This document shows positions 45,720 to 48,644 of a stretch of DNA of 48,644 nt, one piece after another; within the stretch, counting starts at the first letter, position 1, and every line of letters starts with the position of its first letter. This DNA is from an uncultured SAR86 cluster bacterium. Lineage in GTDB: Bacteria > Pseudomonadota > Gammaproteobacteria > Magnimaribacterales > Magnimaribacteraceae. Location of the stretch: positions 1-48,644 of the forward strand of contig CACAIY010000009.1 in the NCBI GenBank assembly GCA_902532675.1. The letters are read 5' to 3'. The position numbers were made by a program, and so were the translations under genes. A model generated the notes under the pieces. It had not been told where the DNA came from, did no database searches, and saw only the letters and a program-made list of their open reading frames with translations.

Positions 45720-46904
45720 TTAGGATACCACTACTTTTCCTTCTTTGATTAACTTACTTTGAGTAGAACTAGAATAACCAAGTTTTGTAAGAATTTCTTG
45801 ACCATGCTCGCCTAATTTAGGAGCTGGTCTTGCTATTTCGCTCGGAGTTTCCTCAAAACGTGCTGCGGGACGAGCTTGTCGAACCTCTCCAAAACCTTTG
45901 TAATCTTGAATCCATATGGATTCATTCGCAAGCACCTGCTCATGCTCCATTAACTCCATGCGATTTAATAGAGGAGCGCAAGGAACCCCTTCTTCTTGAA
46001 AACGAGCTAAAATCTCCTTGCTGTTCCATTTAGATATTTCTTCACCCGTTAATTGTTTTCTCTCTCCAGCATTAGAAACTCTAGCTGCGGAAGTTGAAAA
46101 ACGTTCATCTTCCAAGAGGTCTTCTCTTTTTAAAGCTCTGCACATTCCGCCCCATTCTGCATCGGAAACAGCACCAGCCGTAATATATCCATCTTTAGCT
46201 TTATAAATTAGATCTTGGCTTCCCTGTAACTTTCTAACATCAAATTCATTCTCTCCATAAACTAGACCTGCCATCCCTTCAGGCCAGAAAAAGGCAAGCA
46301 TGGATTCAAGCATAGAAAGTTGAATATGCTGACCAACCCCGGATTTTTCTCTTTGGTACAAGGCAGAAGACACTGCTTGAGCAGTAGTTATAGCAGTAAC
46401 TTTGTCAGCAACTATAACCCTAAACATTTGTGGCCTTCCTGTTTCTCTATCTGCCTGAATATCAGTAGCTCCTGATAAGGCCTGTATGACCGGGTCATAA
46501 ACTCTAGAATTTGAATAAGGTCCTTCAGTTCCAAATCCGCTAATAGAAACGTAAATTAATCTTTTGTTTAATTTGCGTAAATCAGTTTCTCCGAACCCCA
46601 TTCTATCAATGGCACCGGGTCGAAAGTTTTGCATAAAAACATCTGCTTCTTGAACTAGCTTTAATAAAATTTCTTTACCTTCCTCCGATTTAAGGTCAAC
46701 AGCTAAAGATTTTTTTCCTCTATTACAAGAGAAAAAGGCAGGGTTAACTCCATTATGAGGTGCAGCCATATGGCGAAGTTGCTCTCCATTAGTAGGCTCT
46801 ACCTTTATAACTTCTGCACCTTGATCAGCTAAAATCATCGCGCCCATAGGTCCGGAAACCATAGAAGTTAGGTCTAAAACTTTAAGTCCTTCAAGTGGTC
46901 CCAC
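45720..46904 (-). CDS. CaiB/BaiF family III CoA-transferase
   Basis: A 394-residue enzyme that moves CoA between carboxylic acids. It begins PLEGLKVLDLTSMVSGPMGA with the family's Gly-rich start, continues VEPTNGEQLR, CNRGKKSLAVDL and SGFGTEGPY, and has the catalytic Asp137 in VYDPVIQALSG. The GTG start has an AAGGAAG ribosome site. It lies between two GST genes in the operon. It would attach CoA to the acid made by or fed to the other enzymes. Confidence 0.93.
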   Translation of the reverse strand: MGPLEGLKVLDLTSMVSGPMGAMILADQGAEVIKVEPTNGEQLRHMAAPHNGVNPAFFSCNRGKKSLAVDLKSEEGKEILLKLVQEADVFMQNFRPGAIDRMGFGETDLRKLNKRLIYVSISGFGTEGPYSNSRVYDPVIQALSGATDIQADRETGRPQMFRVIVADKVTAITTAQAVSSALYQREKSGVGQHIQLSMLESMLAFFWPEGMAGLVYGENEFDVRKLQGSQDLIYKAKDGYITAGAVSDAEWGGMCRALKREDLLEDERFSTSAARVSNAGERKQLTGEEISKWNSKEILARFQEEGVPCAPLLNRMELMEHEQVLANESIWIQDYKGFGEVRQARPAARFEETPSEIARPAPKLGEHGQEILTKLGYSSSTQSKLIKEGKVVVS

Positions 46905-46915
46905 TAAATCTTCCT

Positions 46916-47536
46916 TTAGGCATAATTAATATCTCTTGCTTTAAGATAATCGGATCTATTTACCATACGATTATGATAATCCATTGTTATTTTAGGTAAA
47001 TCAAATTTATAAAATTTAGCCCAGTCTAAGCATGAAACCAACATAATATCTGCTACACCAAAGCCCATTTCCATAATGGTTTCATTATCTTCTAGATGTT
47101 TATCAACCACTTTTAAATGTTTATCTAAATACTCTCTACAAGCTTTAACCACAATAGGTGATTCGCCATATATTTCAGTTAAGTCGTAGTGACGACGCAT
47201 TACATAAAGCGCTGTTTCATCCATCTCACCATAAATATAATTGCACCATTCATCTTCCTTTGCTCTTTCTTCCTTTGTTGAAGGTAAAGGCATTGAATCA
47301 GAAGGATATTTATTCTGTAAATATCTGCAAATACTTAAACTTTCAGACAATACAAAATCTCCATCCTCCATCAAAGGTATTTTTTGTTTTGGGTTTAGAA
47401 GAGAAAATTCTTCTGTTCGAGTTTCACCTGTACGCGGACCTATTGGGAATAATTTGTAATCTAAACCAAGCTCTTCTGCCATCCAAATTGGACGTAAAGT
47501 TCTGGCCGTTCCTGCACCCCATAATTTTAAATTCAT
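46916..47536 (-). CDS. Glutathione S-transferase
   Basis: A 206-residue GST: LKLWGAGTARTLRPIWMAEEL with a Thr-rich active-site loop, NPKQKIPLMEDG (cis-Pro loop) and LSESLSICRYL (glutathione contact), then a C-terminal half ending MGFGVADIMLVSCLDW. It is 11 bases upstream of CaiB and about 40 bases from the preceding gene. The second GST of the operon (44894-45712) differs strongly, so the pair is not a recent duplication. Confidence 0.9.
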   Translation of the reverse strand: MNLKLWGAGTARTLRPIWMAEELGLDYKLFPIGPRTGETRTEEFSLLNPKQKIPLMEDGDFVLSESLSICRYLQNKYPSDSMPLPSTKEERAKEDEWCNYIYGEMDETALYVMRRHYDLTEIYGESPIVVKACREYLDKHLKVVDKHLEDNETIMEMGFGVADIMLVSCLDWAKFYKFDLPKITMDYHNRMVNRSDYLKARDINYA

Positions 47537-47576
47537 ATAGGAATTAGACCACTTTCTTTATAACCTTAAAAGAACG

Positions 47577-48194
47577 TTATGTATCATCTGGGTATTGGCA
47601 GATTCTCTTAGTGCTGGTTTCGATACCATCTATAAATGTAAAAATCATCTCTTCACCACGCATTTTTCTAAAAACAGTATCGAAAAGATTGAACAATCTG
47701 AAGACCATGACGCCTTCATCATTAAAGTGTATGGCACTTTGGAAGTTGTTGCATGCCATACCCACATCTCTAGCGCCATTCTTCAAGCTACCATCAGCTC
47801 GAAAGTCATGGATAATGCCATACGCCGTCACGACCACCCGATTACCACACTGTTCTATGCGTTCAAGATGACCAACTCGACCTGAAACTCCCAGCCAAAG
47901 TCCTCGCATGTCTACAACTCCCTCTGCAAGAGGTTCGGTACACTGAGCTAAAATTGGCATTGGTATAGTTGTGTAGCTACAACCTGGCGTATACGCCTTA
48001 GGAATATCGTTAGCTAATTTTCCTGAGCCATCAAGCAGAGGTAGATCGCAATAGTCTATGGATCTTCCGTCCTCCAAGAATACAGCAGGGTCTGTTGTAT
48101 CAAGAGGTCTTAGCACTAAAAAAGCATAGAACAATAAACCAATCACAAGAAAGGCTAAGAATGCGAATAACCATTTTGTAATTCTTAGGATCAT
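47577..48194 (-). CDS. Membrane-anchored Cys-rich protein of unknown function
   Basis: A 205-residue protein with one N-terminal hydrophobic helix (about 7-27), the rest probably periplasmic. It has six well-spaced cysteines (in DYCDLPLL, PGCSYTT, AQCTEPL, EQCGNRV, MACNNF and RICQYP), which suggests disulfides. I recognise no family. It overlaps the methyltransferase gene by 4 bases (ATGA), so it is produced with it. Context places it in the catabolic operon; the role is unknown. Confidence 0.75.
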   Translation of the reverse strand: MILRITKWLFAFLAFLVIGLLFYAFLVLRPLDTTDPAVFLEDGRSIDYCDLPLLDGSGKLANDIPKAYTPGCSYTTIPMPILAQCTEPLAEGVVDMRGLWLGVSGRVGHLERIEQCGNRVVVTAYGIIHDFRADGSLKNGARDVGMACNNFQSAIHFNDEGVMVFRLFNLFDTVFRKMRGEEMIFTFIDGIETSTKRICQYPDDT

Positions 48195-48644
48195 TCCTTA
48201 GATTCCGCAATCACGAAATGCTCTAACTTAAATATTTCATTTTCAGAAAGAATTCTGCCAACTGGACCAAAGTAAAGAGAGTTGAGGTCTTCTAAAGTAA
48301 CATTTTCTTTTATCGAATAACCGTTTTCTGAAAGCAAGCCTTCTATTTCTTCAACGCTATAAAATGATATCCAAGGTTCGCCAGCAGCTTTTGCAGATAG
48401 TTTTTTAATCAAATTAGCTTTTTTTTCAGGATTTAGGTAACCCCTACCAAAGCAATCTTCAGGATTCTTATTGAGAAGTTCGTTAACAAAAGATAAGGCA
48501 AAAATTGAACTAGTTTTTTGACAAAGCCTAGACATTTCTTTCATTGTCGAATTAAAAGCTTCTTTGGAGATGTATTGCGTAACACCTTCAAGAGTAAATA
48601 CAGTGGATTTGGTTCTATCAAAACCAGCATTTAAAAGTCTTTCA
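48191..48644 (-). CDS. SAM-dependent methyltransferase, leucine-carboxyl-methyltransferase-like, 5'-truncated by window edge
   Basis: Only the C-terminal 150 or so residues are present. The frame stays open past the apparent ATG at 48544 to the window edge and reads family-typical TVFTLEGVTQYIS there, so the true start is outside. That segment and PWISFYSVEEIEGLLSENGY fit the PPM1/TIGR00027 methyltransferase group, which methylates small molecules or carboxylates. The SAM-binding loop lies in the missing part. It is the most upstream visible gene of the operon. Confidence 0.8.
   Translation of the reverse strand, partial: ERLLNAGFDRTKSTVFTLEGVTQYISKEAFNSTMKEMSRLCQKTSSIFALSFVNELLNKNPEDCFGRGYLNPEKKANLIKKLSAKAAGEPWISFYSVEEIEGLLSENGYSIKENVTLEDLNSLYFGPVGRILSENEIFKLEHFVIAESKE

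Noticed and set aside
47595-47885. Plus-strand open frames opposite the Cys-rich membrane protein
   Set aside because: They lie wholly inside a convincing gene on the other strand, with no family resemblance or ribosome site.

Overview
The window looks like a piece of the chromosome of an AT-rich, surface-ocean gammaproteobacterium, most likely of the SAR86 type. This is an inference from the gene mix: a blue-tuned proteorhodopsin, a TonB-dependent receptor, many glutathione S-transferase (GST)-fold proteins, serine/alpha-beta hydrolases and short-chain dehydrogenases, very short intergenic gaps and frequent GTG/TTG starts. No rRNA, tRNA, CRISPR array, insertion sequence or prophage block was seen, and no gene-free stretch exceeds about 210 bases.

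Layout, left to right. 1-1985 (+): 3' part of a PQQ-dependent quinohemoprotein alcohol dehydrogenase. 1991-11651 (-): a long run led by a pseudaminate-synthase-like gene (pseI), followed by an aminopeptidase-like DUF4910 gene, a formyltransferase-like gene, an AsnB-type amidotransferase and a methyltransferase (surface nonulosonic-acid sugar chemistry). It then passes through an acetyltransferase, an SDR and a GFA-type zinc protein to a three-gene ExbB/ExbD-like membrane motor of unknown purpose. 11763-14104 (+): two acetyltransferase-like genes and a metallo-beta-lactamase-fold protein resembling the CMP-sialate hydroxylase fold, transcribed divergently from pseI. 14107-22181 (-): purine salvage (nucleosidase plus adenine phosphoribosyltransferase), an esterase, two GSTs, an ACT protein, a DUF4396-like membrane protein, an SDR, a TauE-type exporter and a large O-acyltransferase. 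22246-26628 (-): a compact set of class III aminotransferase, penicillin-acylase-type amidohydrolase, PhlG-like hydrolase and a 46-residue ORF.

26710-31215: a purine phosphoribosyltransferase, a TonB receptor and a divergent purine permease. 31226-40984: GST, serine hydrolase, a secreted DUF305-propeller fusion, SOUL heme protein, SGNH hydrolase, acetoacetate-decarboxylase-like enzyme, PqaA-type protein, a double GNAT and a phage-type hypothetical gene. 41046-41792 (-): proteorhodopsin behind a leader rich in small inverted repeats. 41978 to the right edge (-): a tightly coupled catabolic-looking operon (methyltransferase, anchored Cys-rich protein, GST, CaiB CoA-transferase, second GST, TauD-type dioxygenase, crotonase, membrane-anchored haloalkane-dehalogenase-like hydrolase).

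Themes: scavenging and detoxifying small organic molecules, purine uptake and salvage, light-driven proton pumping, and decoration of surface glycans. The best candidates for undescribed biology are the ExbB/ExbD-like motor with a YfaP-like domain, the nonulosonate decoration cluster with its CMAH-like neighbour, the right-hand catabolic operon, and the proteorhodopsin leader.
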